64,000 nucleotides of DNA, taken from assembly GCA_016931535.1 (NCBI GenBank), contig JAFGEP010000096.1, forward strand, positions 168,091-232,090, written 5' to 3'. Of the stretch, positions 52,756 through 61,966 are shown one piece after another; within the stretch, counting starts at the first letter, position 1, and each line of letters begins with the position of its first letter. Below the pieces are notes generated by a model. It ran no database searches and had not been told where the DNA came from. It saw only the letters and a program-made list of their open reading frames with translations. The position numbers and the translations under genes are program-made. The stretch is from Bradymonadales bacterium (GTDB lineage: Bacteria > Myxococcota_A > Bradymonadia > JAFGEP01).

Positions 52756-53951
52756 GATGTCCCGGCGGATTGGAATCGCAGGCAATCGGGAACCTCGTCC
52801 TGGAACAGGGCGTGGCGTACCCGCTGCAACCCCTTCAGGCTGTAGATGTCCCGAGAGAACAGCGGGATGGTCAACACCGGCGCCTGGCTGCTGTCGGCCA
52901 GCGACCGGATCATCCGGGCGTCGATGCGGGCCAGCCCTCCAATGTCCTGGGCGTTGCGGATCATGCAGCTCGCCATCCTGTCAAGGTGCTCCTGGCCGAT
53001 GTAGGCCGCCCCCGGCACCGTTTTCAATTGCCCGACCAGCCAGTCCACCTCGGGCAGCTTTTCGGAGTCACGAAGGATGGGTCGGTGAACCCGGTTGACG
53101 ATAAAGGCCCCCAGCTTGACCTTCACGTCGTCGAGCCGTTGTTTCATCTGGGTCGCCTCTCCGATGGTCAAAGGGTCGGGACTGGTGACCACCAAGAAGA
53201 CGGTGGAGGGGTCGTGCAGGATATCGCGGACCTTGGCTGCCCGTTCCTTTACGCCGCTGAGCAGGGGGGACATGCTCTCGATGAACAGGCCGATGTCATC
53301 CAGCAAGGTGCTGCCGGTGAACTTGCCCAGGGTCCGGCGCACGTAGCGGGTTCCCAGTCGCAAGAACCCGAGCCCGGCTTTGCCTCCCAACACCGCTGGC
53401 TTGTAGAGCCATTGCAGGGCGGAGTTGTCCAGGGCTTCGAACAGGCGGTCGGGGGCGCTCAGGAAGTCATAGGCGTGGCGAGCCGGAGGGGTGTCGAGGA
53501 CCAGCAGGTCAAATTGGCCCTCCCGGGCGATCTCGGCCAGGCTTTGCACGGCCGAATATTCCTGGGCACCGGCCAGGCTGGTGGAGAAGTAGTGGTAAAA
53601 GGGGTTGGCGATGATCCGCTGGACCGTCTGCTCGTCCTCGGTGTTTCGACGGAGGATCTCGTCGAAGGCGGTCTTCATGTCGAGCATCATGGCCCACAGC
53701 TCGCCCTGGATGGGGGATTCGAGCTCCAGCAGATCGGTCACCTGAACCTGGGTGGGATGATGGTCGATACCGGTGAGACCCAGGCTATTGGCCAGGCGTC
53801 GAGCGGGGTCGATCGTCATGACCAGGGTCTTTCGGCCGCTCAGGGCGGCGTGTAGGGCGATCACCGCGGAGGTGGTGGTTTTTCCCACGCCGCCGCTGCC
53901 CACGCAGACGACCGTGGAGTGGTCCCCGATGATCTGGTGCAGCTCGTTCAT
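52752..53951 (-). CDS. Get3/ArsA-like ATPase, BagB-like partner with altered Walker A
   Basis: The 399-residue product has a P-loop CVGSGGVGKTTTSA in which Ser19 replaces the signature Lys of the deviant Walker A motif (normally KGGVGKT); the P-loop Lys24 is present. TLVMTIDPARRLANSLGL (switch I), LLVLDTPPARHAYDFL (switch II) and a helical client-binding region follow. The same Lys/Ser contrast occurs in the paired mycobacterial Rv3679/Rv3680 (BagA/BagB) ATPases. The gene overlaps its partner by 4 bases (ATGA) and mfd by 4 bases (GTGA). Probably cytoplasmic, handling membrane proteins or metabolites; the substrate is unknown. Confidence 0.85.
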   Translation of the reverse strand: MNELHQIIGDHSTVVCVGSGGVGKTTTSAVIALHAALSGRKTLVMTIDPARRLANSLGLTGIDHHPTQVQVTDLLELESPIQGELWAMMLDMKTAFDEILRRNTEDEQTVQRIIANPFYHYFSTSLAGAQEYSAVQSLAEIAREGQFDLLVLDTPPARHAYDFLSAPDRLFEALDNSALQWLYKPAVLGGKAGLGFLRLGTRYVRRTLGKFTGSTLLDDIGLFIESMSPLLSGVKERAAKVRDILHDPSTVFLVVTSPDPLTIGEATQMKQRLDDVKVKLGAFIVNRVHRPILRDSEKLPEVDWLVGQLKTVPGAAYIGQEHLDRMASCMIRNAQDIGGLARIDARMIRSLADSSQAPVLTIPLFSRDIYSLKGLQRVRHALFQDEVPDCLRFQSAGTS

Positions 53952-54979
53952 TCGCCGTTCACCGCCTGCTCCACGGAGCGTTCGATGTGGTCGGCGATCC
54001 TGCGGATCACCTCCAGATCGAAGTCGGGGGTGAAGTAGTAGGGCACCGTGATCAGAGACATCGGGATCCGGCGCTGTAGGGTTTCGAGGTAGCTGGCCTG
54101 GAGGTCGCAGCGTTCATGGCGGAACAGGATCGACTCCAACAGGCGGCAGGTCAGGTCGTTTGAAGCTCCCCGGGAATCGGCCAGGCGGGAGATCTCGCGG
54201 ACCTCCTGCGGCCTCAGCAGGCGGGGATAGATCCCGTTGGCGATGAGATATCCCAGCGGCATGTCCAGCGTCTCGTCGATCCGTTCCTTGAGCTCGATGG
54301 TCTCGTTGACCGCCATCTCTTCGGTGAGGGTGATCAGGTTGAGGATGGTCCGGTCTGGATCCTGCAGCAGGTTGAGGATCTCGCTGGTGGCGGTCGCCAT
54401 GGGGCTGGAGGGGACCGCCTCGGTGATGACCTGGGGGATCCGGAGGAAGAAGATGCCGTGTCCCGTGGCCGGGGCGTCAACCAGGATCATGTCGTATCGC
54501 GGATTCCCGTGTTTGTCACGCTCCTGCTCGTGGAAGGCGGCCTTGCCGATGAGCACCAGGTCATTGAGGCCGGGGATCACCTGGAGGAACTGCTTGACCA
54601 GCCGGTTCTCGAAGACCACCCGGTAGATCGTCTCCAGGTGGACCTTCATCAGCACATACTCCTTCATGGCGGCTTCGGGAGTCAGGTTGACCGACCAGAT
54701 ATTGTCGTGGACGAGGGAGATCTCCCCGCCGACCTCGTCGGCGCCGAAGAGGCGGCTGATGCGCTCGCGGGTGTTGAGTTCGATGACCAGCACCCTGAGG
54801 TTCTTGCGGGCGGCAGCCAGGGCCATGGCGGCGGTGATGGTCGATTTCCCCACGCCGCCCTTGCCGGTGTTGATGACGAACCGTTTTTCGAAGAGGTTCA
54901 AGGAAGCACGCCCGTGGTCTCGGCTCCGCCTGGCGGGAACCATAAATCGCCCCTGGGTGCCCGTCAACTGCCGCGCCAC
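53948..54979 (-). CDS. Get3/ArsA-like ATPase, BagA-like partner with intact Walker A
   Basis: Up to 343 residues. The conserved part starts LFEKRFVINTGKGGVGKST, so translation probably begins nearer 54901 (TTG) or 54942 (ATG) than 54979. The deviant Walker A GKGGVGKST keeps the signature Lys. LVIELNTRERISRLFG (switch I) and MILVDAPATGHGIFFLR (switch II) follow. A conserved-looking stretch PQVITEAVPSSPMA precedes the helical C-terminus. It forms an ATGA overlap with the second ATPase, suggesting a heterodimer made in 1:1 ratio. Confidence 0.83.
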   Translation of the reverse strand: MARQLTGTQGRFMVPARRSRDHGRASLNLFEKRFVINTGKGGVGKSTITAAMALAAARKNLRVLVIELNTRERISRLFGADEVGGEISLVHDNIWSVNLTPEAAMKEYVLMKVHLETIYRVVFENRLVKQFLQVIPGLNDLVLIGKAAFHEQERDKHGNPRYDMILVDAPATGHGIFFLRIPQVITEAVPSSPMATATSEILNLLQDPDRTILNLITLTEEMAVNETIELKERIDETLDMPLGYLIANGIYPRLLRPQEVREISRLADSRGASNDLTCRLLESILFRHERCDLQASYLETLQRRIPMSLITVPYYFTPDFDLEVIRRIADHIERSVEQAVNGE

Positions 54980-55009
54980 TTGCCGAAAAGGCGCCAGATG
55001 ACCGCCTTT

Positions 55010-56212
55010 TCACCGAGTCAGCCGCTGGAGAGCCTCCTCGGCAGCCTGTCGAACCCTGGGATCGGTGTCCATCAAGGCGGTGCGCAAGGTCGGTATGGCG
55101 CTCGGATCACCCAGAAGGCCGAGCGTCTGTGCCACCAGGGCGCGGCGGAGGGGGGGGCCGGAAAAGATGGCCTCCTCGAGGGTGGGGATGACCGGTCGCC
55201 CCATGGAGATCAAGGCTTCTTGAGCCGGGTTGCCTCCTTCTGGCTGGTCGAAGGTGGTCAAGGCCCGGATGAGCGCCCGCATTGCCGGACCGGTGGCGGC
55301 CAGCCCCAGCGATTGCGCCGCGCGCGCCCGTGAGGGGGAGGTGGGATCGGACAGGATCTCAACCAGCTCTTCGACCGCAGCCTCGTCTCCCAGGCGGCCC
55401 AGCGCGCCAGAGGCGCACACCCGCACCATCGGATCGCCATCTTCATGGGCCAGGCGGTGCAGCTCCTGTTGATCCTGGACGCTCTCCCACTGGGCCAGCG
55501 TGGTGGCCACGGCGCAGCGCGTCCATGGTTGAGCGGAGCGAAGCAGCGGTCTCACGCTCTCGATGGCCCCCGGACCGATCCGGACCAGGGCGCGCTGGGC
55601 GGTGTAGACCAGGGCAGCCTGGTCCGACTCCAGGTAGCCGAGCAGGACGGGCACCGCCTCGATCCGACCCAACCGGCCCAGGGCGTCGATCGTTGGCTCC
55701 AGCTCGTCTCCGTCGGCTTGTTGCAGGAACTCCAGCAAGGCCTGGAGAGGGAGGTCTCCCCCCACCTGCGCCAGAGCCCAAAGGGCGCACTGCCGTACCA
55801 GAGGGGAGCGGTCGGCCAGCAGCTCGACCAGGAACTCCGAGGCGGGATCGGCTTCGGATCCGAAGCTGCCTAGGACCCGAGCCGCCACGCAGCGGACGTG
55901 CTCGTCGCCGTCCAGCAGCAGCTCGACCAGGCGGTCGAGGACCCTCGGATCCGCCTGTTGCTCCAGCGCTCGCAGCGCTTCCAGCCGCCGAGTCGCGATC
56001 GGATCCCAGGTTTGTTCCAGCGGTTGCCGGACGGAAGGCGGCAACGTGGCATAGGGATCCGCCTGCCCTTCCCTCTCGCCGGCCGGGACGACGGGGACGG
56101 TCTCCTCGGAGCGCCGGGCATCGCAGGAGGCCAGCTGCCACACCGTCACAAGGAGTGCACACAGCAGCCCCCGTGAGCCAATGGATGGGTATCGGAGTCG
56201 AAACAGGTTCAC
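55010..56212 (-). CDS. HEAT-repeat (PBS-lyase type) lipoprotein
   Basis: About 400 residues from the GTG at 56212, chosen so the signal peptide (GLLCALLVTVWQLASC, lipobox LASC) is of normal length; an in-frame ATG at 56278 would add 22 residues. The mature protein is a series of ~31-residue HEAT repeats (VRCVAARVLGSFGSEADPA, LVRQCALWALAQVGGDLPLQ, MVRVCASGALGRLGDEAAVE). It is a protein-interaction solenoid, periplasmic or outer-membrane anchored. It is divergent from the methyltransferase gene. Confidence 0.78.
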   Translation of the reverse strand: MNLFRLRYPSIGSRGLLCALLVTVWQLASCDARRSEETVPVVPAGEREGQADPYATLPPSVRQPLEQTWDPIATRRLEALRALEQQADPRVLDRLVELLLDGDEHVRCVAARVLGSFGSEADPASEFLVELLADRSPLVRQCALWALAQVGGDLPLQALLEFLQQADGDELEPTIDALGRLGRIEAVPVLLGYLESDQAALVYTAQRALVRIGPGAIESVRPLLRSAQPWTRCAVATTLAQWESVQDQQELHRLAHEDGDPMVRVCASGALGRLGDEAAVEELVEILSDPTSPSRARAAQSLGLAATGPAMRALIRALTTFDQPEGGNPAQEALISMGRPVIPTLEEAIFSGPPLRRALVAQTLGLLGDPSAIPTLRTALMDTDPRVRQAAEEALQRLTR

Positions 56213-56315
56213 GACGAGTCGAATCCAACCCTCGGTGGGTTCGGCCAGAAGAGCGGACCACGCTCCCATTTGCGCCATTTAGGCCGGCTTGTACAACCCT
56301 GTCAAAAGGTTTTAT

Positions 56316-58121
56316 ATGGATTGCGCCATGTCCAGGCCGCCATCGCCAGCAGAACTGCAGAACAGCAGAGGTTCCTCGGGAATCCCGGCGCCGGCGAGCG
56401 TCCGGGAGTCGCCCGGCGAACCGGATGCGGGTCTGGTCGAACGGCTCTCGGCAGCCCGCAGGCGGGAGCTGGGCTGCTTTCTCACGCCCTGGCCGATTGC
56501 GAGACTCATGGCCTGGATGCTGGTGCGGGGGCTCACCGGTTCGGGGGCGTTGATCGACCCTGCTGCCGGTACAGGGCGGTTGCTGGTCAGCCTGGCGGAG
56601 CGGCTCGACACCGACCGATCGGCTTCGAACGGGGCCTTTACCCTGTGCGGCGTCGAGCTACAGCCTGAGCTGGCCGACTGGACCGGCTGCCTGCTCGAGC
56701 AGCGGCTCGGTCCGGGGCGATCGGTCATTCTCGATGCCGATGCCCTGGAGCTGCTTCTGCCGGAACGGCGGATGGCGTTACTGGGCCACCGGCAGTTCGC
56801 AGGGGTTATCGCCAACCCGCCCTATGTCCGGGAAAAGCTTCATCGGGAGCTGTTCGCCCGGGTGTTGGAGGCGGTTCCGGAATGGAGGCGCTTTTTTTCC
56901 GCCAGGCAAGATCTTCAGCAGCTCTTTGGCATCCTGGGGTTGCACCTGCTGCAGCCGGGAGGGGAGCTGGTCTACCTGACCAACTCCTACTGGTTGCACT
57001 CCGACTCCGGACAGAAGCTGCGCCGCTTGATCCAGCAGCAAGCCGAGTGGCTGGCGGTGGTCGATTTTGGAGAGATGACCCTGTTCCCCGAGGCCAAGGG
57101 GCAACACAGCATACTGGTTCACCTGCGCGATCGGCGAAAGCCCGACCGCCCGGTCAGGGAGAGCTTTCTCATACGGGTCACCCGTCCTGTCGAGGGAGGT
57201 CTGGCAGCCTTGTGCCAGAGCCTGATCACTGCGCTCTCGGGCGGGCCCGATGTCGAGTATCTCGAGGTGACCCGTGGAAAATCCTTGCTGGAGGAAGGGA
57301 GCCGGGGCCGTCTCTATCTTCCCGGAAAGGCCGATGCGCTGATCTCGCGCATCCAGTCCTCCGCGGTCCGCCTTGGCCAGTATTTTTCGACTCGCCAGGG
57401 GATCATCTCGGGCGCCGATCGGGTATCTCCCGCCAACCGGTGCTGGGTGCCGGACTCGATCGCCACCGGTAGCGGGATATTCGTGCTGAGTCCCCAAGAG
57501 GTGGAGGAGCTGGAGCTGTGCGATCGGGAGCGTCGCTGGCTGGTTCCGATCTACCGGGCCCGCCAGATCCGACCGTTCACCATCATCGGCGAGGAGGCCG
57601 GACCGTCATTCTTGCTGAATCTGGATGGCGACCTCGAACTCGACGAGGTTCCCGCAATCAAGCGGCACCTGGAGCGGTTCCGATCGCTGCTGGAGCGGAG
57701 GCGGGAGGTGCGAAGCGGCAGAATCCGATGGTTCCAGCTGCACTGGCCCCGCGAGCGGGCGCTGTTTGATCGTCCCCGGATCGCGACACCCCGCAGGGCC
57801 CCGACTCCTCGGTTCGCCATGGGACTGATGGGTTATTGCGAGCAGTCGGATGTGGCCCTGATCACCAGCCCCCGCGATGATGTCCGGTGCCTGGAGGCGT
57901 TGCTGGTGGTCCTCAACAGCGGGCTGGTGGGCCAGTGGGTAGCCCATCGGGGCAAGCAGAAAGGGGCGATCCGGGAGTTCTTCGGACGTGCCCTGGAGGA
58001 GATCCCGCTGCCGAAGGCGCTGGCGGAGCAACCGGAGCGGTTTGTGGAGCTGGCGCAGTTTGCCGGGGGTAAGGAGCAAGAGAGAGCCGAACGATGTGTC
58101 GCCCGGCTGTATGGCCTGTGA
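56316..58121 (+). CDS. Orphan N6-adenine DNA methyltransferase (Eco57I/TaqI class)
   Basis: About 601 residues from the ATG at 56316, with AAAAGG upstream. Motif X-like RRELGCFLTPWPIARLMAWM is followed by motif I LIDPAAGTGRLL and the catalytic motif IV NPPY (GVIANPPYVREK), so it should methylate adenine N6. The C-terminal half (~330-600) resembles a TaqI/Eco57I specificity domain (FSTRQGIISGADRV, LVPIYRARQIRPF, IATPRRAPTPRFAMGLM). There is no nuclease motif and no restriction gene nearby. It is a solitary methyltransferase, or the methylation half of a system encoded elsewhere. Confidence 0.85.
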   Translation: MDCAMSRPPSPAELQNSRGSSGIPAPASVRESPGEPDAGLVERLSAARRRELGCFLTPWPIARLMAWMLVRGLTGSGALIDPAAGTGRLLVSLAERLDTDRSASNGAFTLCGVELQPELADWTGCLLEQRLGPGRSVILDADALELLLPERRMALLGHRQFAGVIANPPYVREKLHRELFARVLEAVPEWRRFFSARQDLQQLFGILGLHLLQPGGELVYLTNSYWLHSDSGQKLRRLIQQQAEWLAVVDFGEMTLFPEAKGQHSILVHLRDRRKPDRPVRESFLIRVTRPVEGGLAALCQSLITALSGGPDVEYLEVTRGKSLLEEGSRGRLYLPGKADALISRIQSSAVRLGQYFSTRQGIISGADRVSPANRCWVPDSIATGSGIFVLSPQEVEELELCDRERRWLVPIYRARQIRPFTIIGEEAGPSFLLNLDGDLELDEVPAIKRHLERFRSLLERRREVRSGRIRWFQLHWPRERALFDRPRIATPRRAPTPRFAMGLMGYCEQSDVALITSPRDDVRCLEALLVVLNSGLVGQWVAHRGKQKGAIREFFGRALEEIPLPKALAEQPERFVELAQFAGGKEQERAERCVARLYGL

Positions 58122-58295
58122 GGGGGCAGCCGGTCGAGGCGGCGACAGGGGGGGGTGCGCAGCAGGTTGCGCGAGAGGGGCAGAGTTTGATATGGCAGTG
58201 AGCTCGGGCGAAAGGCCTTCAAGGGGTCTGGTCGGCGAGCTTCATCCGATGGAAAGGGAAGCGCGCACTACCCGAGTGTGGTACGGTGGACGGTG

Positions 58296-58844
58296 ATGGA
58301 TACGCGACTGACGACCAACCTGGCCCCCGGTTTCCTGGTGGCCATGCCGCAGCTGACAGACCCCAACTTTTCCCGCATGGTGGTCTTGATGCTGGAACAC
58401 AACGAGGAAGGCTCCCTGGGGATCGTCATCAACAATCCCCTGCCGGTGGCCATCACCTTCCAGGTGGGGGGGCAGGAGGTCGAGATCGCCCAGAACATCT
58501 ACTTGGGAGGGCCGGTCTCACCCAACGTGGCGATGATCATCCATGGAGCGGGGTTTCAGTGCGAGGGGACCCAGGAGATCATCGAAGGGTTGTGCCTCAG
58601 CGAGCCGTCCAAGGCGGTTCCGGCGTTGACCAAACAGTCGGAGGTTCCCTATCGGTTTCTGCTGGGCTACGCCGGTTGGGGGCCGGGGCAGCTGGCGGGA
58701 GAGATGGCAGAGGGGGCCTGGTTGTTCAGCCCAGCCAGTGCGCAGCTCGCTCTGGAGGTGGACCCCAACGAGCAATGGAACACGGTCATCCGCAGTCTGG
58801 GCATCGATCCGATGATGCTGGTGCCCTCCAGCATGAAGCAGTAA
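58296..58844 (+). CDS. YqgE/AlgH family protein (UPF0301)
   Basis: 182 residues from the ATG at 58296. [50 protein letters not shown] and [18 protein letters not shown] are the landmark blocks of the family. Function is poorly known; homologues were named for alginate regulation in Pseudomonas, but direct evidence is weak. The acyl-CoA dehydrogenase gene starts 31 bases downstream. The 174 bases before it hold only a G8 run. Confidence 0.9.
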   Translation: MDTRLTTNLAPGFLVAMPQLTDPNFSRMVVLMLEHNEEGSLGIVINNPLPVAITFQVGGQEVEIAQNIYLGGPVSPNVAMIIHGAGFQCEGTQEIIEGLCLSEPSKAVPALTKQSEVPYRFLLGYAGWGPGQLAGEMAEGAWLFSPASAQLALEVDPNEQWNTVIRSLGIDPMMLVPSSMKQ

Positions 58845-58875
58845 CGGACACCCATCGACAGGTGAAGAGCGATTC

Positions 58876-60036
58876 ATGAACACCAACATCCCATTTGATC
58901 TGTTCAATCCGACAGAAGAGCACGCCATGCTTCGGGCCACCGTCCGCGACTTTGCGCGGGAGGTGGTGGAGCCCCAGGCGGAGAAGCAGGACCAGCTGGG
59001 TCACCTGAACCTGGAGCTGATGCGCCGTTGCGGGGAGCTGGGGCTGCTGGGGATCACCGTGCCGGAGGAGTACGGGGGCGCCAACATGGATACGGTGGCC
59101 GCCGTGATCGCGCACGAAGAGCTGTCCAAGGCCGATCCCGGATTCACCCTGGCCTATCTGGCCCACACCATGCTCTTCGTGCACAACTTCCACGTCAACT
59201 CCAACGCCGAGCAACGGGAGCGATACCTGGGCCGGTGCGTCACCGGAGAGTGGATCGGCGCCATGGCCCTCACCGAGCCGGGCGGGGGGACCGATGTGAT
59301 GAGCATGCGGACCACGGCCGTCCGCCAGGGCGATCACTATGTGCTCAACGGCTCCAAGACCTTTATCACCAACGCTCCCGAAGCCACCCTGTTTCTGGTG
59401 TACGGCAAGGTGGACGGCCGGATCACCTCCTTCGTGGTCGAGCGGGGCTTCGAGGGGTTCTCGGTGGGACCCAAGATCGCCAAGCTGGGGATGCGGGCCA
59501 GCACCATGTCCACCATCTACATGGAGGACTGTGTGGTGCCGGCCGCCAACGTGCTGGGCGAGCCCGGGGCGGGGCTGGTGAACATGATGCGCAACCTGGA
59601 GATCGAACGGCTGACCCTGGCTGCCCAGAGCCTGGGAATCGCCGAGCGGTGCCTGGAGGAGATGGTGTCCTACGCCATGGAACGCAAGGCGTTTGGCCAT
59701 CTGCTGGTGGATTTCGGACAGATCCAGGAGCACATCGGCGTCAGCTATGCCAAGACCTTGGCAGCCAAGACCCTGATCTACACCGTGGCCCGCAATGTCC
59801 ATCCTGATGCCCGCAACCGACTGGACTCGGATGCGGCCAAGCTGTTTGCCGCTCCGGTGGGCAAGGAGGTGGCCGACCGGGCGATCCAGGTTCTGGGCGG
59901 TTATGGATACTGCCAGGAGTACAAGGTCGAGCGATTCTGGCGGGATGCCAAGCTGTTGGAGATCGGGGGAGGGACCTCGGAATCCCACCAGAAGAACATC
60001 ACCCGCGAGCTGGTACGCAACCGTCCGACCGGCTGA
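58876..60036 (+). CDS. Acyl-CoA dehydrogenase, isovaleryl-CoA-dehydrogenase-like
   Basis: The 386-residue FAD enzyme oxidises an acyl-CoA to the enoyl-CoA. FDLFNPTEEHAMLRATVRDF opens the N-terminal helical domain. AMALTEPGGGTDVMSM and YVLNGSKTFITNA bind FAD. The catalytic base appears to be the Glu in NLEIERLTLA (as in isovaleryl-CoA dehydrogenase), since the C-terminal site used in medium-chain enzymes reads LLEIGGGTSE. LGGYGYCQEYKVERFWRDAK is the dimer/FAD segment. It probably acts in leucine or branched-chain acid breakdown. Confidence 0.92.
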   Translation: MNTNIPFDLFNPTEEHAMLRATVRDFAREVVEPQAEKQDQLGHLNLELMRRCGELGLLGITVPEEYGGANMDTVAAVIAHEELSKADPGFTLAYLAHTMLFVHNFHVNSNAEQRERYLGRCVTGEWIGAMALTEPGGGTDVMSMRTTAVRQGDHYVLNGSKTFITNAPEATLFLVYGKVDGRITSFVVERGFEGFSVGPKIAKLGMRASTMSTIYMEDCVVPAANVLGEPGAGLVNMMRNLEIERLTLAAQSLGIAERCLEEMVSYAMERKAFGHLLVDFGQIQEHIGVSYAKTLAAKTLIYTVARNVHPDARNRLDSDAAKLFAAPVGKEVADRAIQVLGGYGYCQEYKVERFWRDAKLLEIGGGTSESHQKNITRELVRNRPTG

Positions 60037-60049
60037 ACATCGGGGAGCG

Positions 60050-60817
60050 ATGATCGACGACCGCCGCCAGCTGGCGGAAGAGCACACCTATCTGATCCGC
60101 AAGGTGATCAACCAGATCGGGTTGCGGCTGCCCCCCTACGTGCAACGAGAGGAGCTGGTCGGGGTGGCAGCCCTGGGGCTGCTCGATGCGGCGCAGCGGT
60201 TCGATCCCTCCAAGGGGAAGGAGTTTCCCCTCTACGCCGAGTATCGAATTCGGGGGGCCATCCTGGACGAGCTGCGCAACCGGGACCCGATGCCGCGGGT
60301 ACTGCGCGGCAAGATCAAGCGGCTGGAGCGCACCGTCGATCGACTCACCCATGGCCTGGGGCGTTCCCCCGAGGACAAAGAGGTGGCGGATGCCATGGGG
60401 ATGGAGCTGCTCAAGTACCACGAGATGAGGCTGTTGGCCGAGCACGCCAGCACCGTGGCTTTTCACGAGGCCACGATCCAGAGCCACGCGGTGACCTTGA
60501 CCGGTCGTCCGGGCGACACATCGGACCTGCCTGCAATCTCGGCCACCCCGGTTCCGCCCGACCGCAAGGCGGACTCAGGGGAGTATGGACCGCTGCAGGA
60601 GATCATCCACAAGGAGCGGGTGGCGGTCCTATCCCAAGCCATCTCCGAGCTGGATTGCCGCGACCAGTTGATCTTGTCGCTGCATTACCAGGAGAACCTC
60701 AACTTTCGGCAGATCGGGGAGATCCTGGGGCTCACCGAATCCCGGATCAGCCAGCTGCACAAGGGAGCGCTTCTGGCTTTGAAAGACAAGTTGATCAGGC
60801 TGGACGACTCCGTGTGA
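60050..60817 (+). CDS. FliA/WhiG-type RNA polymerase sigma factor
   Basis: 255 residues from the ATG at 60050, preceded by GGGGAG; a longer frame upstream overlaps the dehydrogenase gene and is rejected. Region 2 has HTYLIRKVINQIGLRLPP, REELVGVAALGLLDAAQRF and PLYAEYRIRGAILDELR. Region 3 and region 4 (LDCRDQLILSLHYQENLNFR, IGEILGLTESRISQLHKGAL) follow. The FDPSKGKEFPLYAEYRIRGA block is typical of sigma-28/FliA. No flagellar gene is in the window, so the regulon may be motility or development. It converges with rpoH. Confidence 0.9.
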   Translation: MIDDRRQLAEEHTYLIRKVINQIGLRLPPYVQREELVGVAALGLLDAAQRFDPSKGKEFPLYAEYRIRGAILDELRNRDPMPRVLRGKIKRLERTVDRLTHGLGRSPEDKEVADAMGMELLKYHEMRLLAEHASTVAFHEATIQSHAVTLTGRPGDTSDLPAISATPVPPDRKADSGEYGPLQEIIHKERVAVLSQAISELDCRDQLILSLHYQENLNFRQIGEILGLTESRISQLHKGALLALKDKLIRLDDSV

Positions 60818-60850
60818 GCGGGCTTCGATCCTCCCGGCGATCTCGGTGTC

Positions 60851-61957
60851 TCACGCTCCCAGGTTGAGCAAGACCGTGTCCTCGCCGAAGCGCGCCTTCA
60901 GGAACATCTCCACCCGCTTTTTCAGCTTGGCTTCGATCTGGCGGATACGCTCCCGCGAAACGCCGAACTCATCGCCGAGCTCTTGCAGGGAGCGGGGTTC
61001 ATCGGCCAAGATCCGCTCGTTCCAGATGGTCAGCTCCCGATCGTCGTCGATGGTGGCGCTGAAGTCCTTCAGCGTCTGCGAGAGCGTCGCCCGGACGTTG
61101 GCTTCGATGACGCTGTCCTCGGGGGAGCGGCTCTCACTGGAGGCCAGCACCGCCGAAAGCTGGGTTCGTTCGTGTCCGGGGGCGGGCGCCTCCAGGCTCA
61201 AGGGAGGGCTATCCAGCACGCGCATGACATCGACCACCTCGGACTCCTGAACGCCGAGGCGGTCGGCCAGCAAGCGGGTGGAGGGCTGAACCCGGGTCTC
61301 CTCCAGCAGCTTTTCCCGCTCCCGGCGCAGATTGAAGAAGAGCTTTCGACCTGCGCGGGTGGAGCCGATGCGCACCGGCTGGGCGGTATTCATCAGGTAG
61401 TTCAAGATCATGGCCCTGATCCAGTACTGGGCATAGCTGGTGAAGCGGACCCCCCGGTAGGGATCGTAACGGCGGATGGCCTCTGACAGCCCCACGTTCC
61501 CTTCCTGGATCAACTCCATGAGGCTTTCCCGGCGGCGGCTGTACTCCCTGGCGATCTTCACCACCAGGCGGACATTACTCAGGATGAGCAACCTGGCCGC
61601 TTCGGTGTCGCCGTGGTGGAAGAAGCGCTCCGCCAGCCGTTGCTGCTCTTCCTGCGGTAGTGGTTCGAGGTGGCGGATGTAGGCCAGGTAGGCGGTGAGC
61701 GGATCGGCGGCCAACAGGGCGTCGGGCTCGATTCCACGAGGGACCAGGGCCAGGTTGGAGGGGATGGTCGGTCCGGAGGGAGCGGTCTCTCCAAAGGGAT
61801 CGAGCATGTCCGGGGTCAACCGGCCATCCGGTTCCCCTTCGTCCGGGTCATCGTCCCCCTTGGGTGGCCGATCGCCAACCGCCGGAGGGGCGGGGGGCGA
61901 AAAGGGGGGCGTATCCCGCTGAGTTGGCCGATCGGTCACTGTACCTTTGCCAGACAT
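60851..61957 (-). CDS. rpoH: RpoH-type (heat-shock) sigma factor
   Basis: 368 residues from the ATG at 61957. An extra ~75-residue Pro/Asp-rich N-terminus precedes region 1.2-2 (DPLTAYLAYIRHLEPLPQEE, NVRLVVKIAREYSRRRESLM, LIQEGNVGLSEAIRRYDPYR). The RpoH-box-like GRKLFFNLRRE supports RpoH over a vegetative sigma. Region 4 carries SLQELGDEFGVSRERIRQIE. It would transcribe heat-shock genes, possibly including the dnaK/grpE genes here, although those show sigma-70-like boxes. An inverted repeat lies 10 bases upstream of the start codon. Confidence 0.9.
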   Translation of the reverse strand: MSGKGTVTDRPTQRDTPPFSPPAPPAVGDRPPKGDDDPDEGEPDGRLTPDMLDPFGETAPSGPTIPSNLALVPRGIEPDALLAADPLTAYLAYIRHLEPLPQEEQQRLAERFFHHGDTEAARLLILSNVRLVVKIAREYSRRRESLMELIQEGNVGLSEAIRRYDPYRGVRFTSYAQYWIRAMILNYLMNTAQPVRIGSTRAGRKLFFNLRREREKLLEETRVQPSTRLLADRLGVQESEVVDVMRVLDSPPLSLEAPAPGHERTQLSAVLASSESRSPEDSVIEANVRATLSQTLKDFSATIDDDRELTIWNERILADEPRSLQELGDEFGVSRERIRQIEAKLKKRVEMFLKARFGEDTVLLNLGA

Positions 61958-61966
61958 AGCCAATGA

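Noticed and set aside
59795..60049. N-terminal extension of the FliA-type sigma factor
   Set aside because: The extension overlaps the acyl-CoA dehydrogenase gene in another frame and is unrelated to sigma factors; ATG 60050 with GGGGAG is the start.
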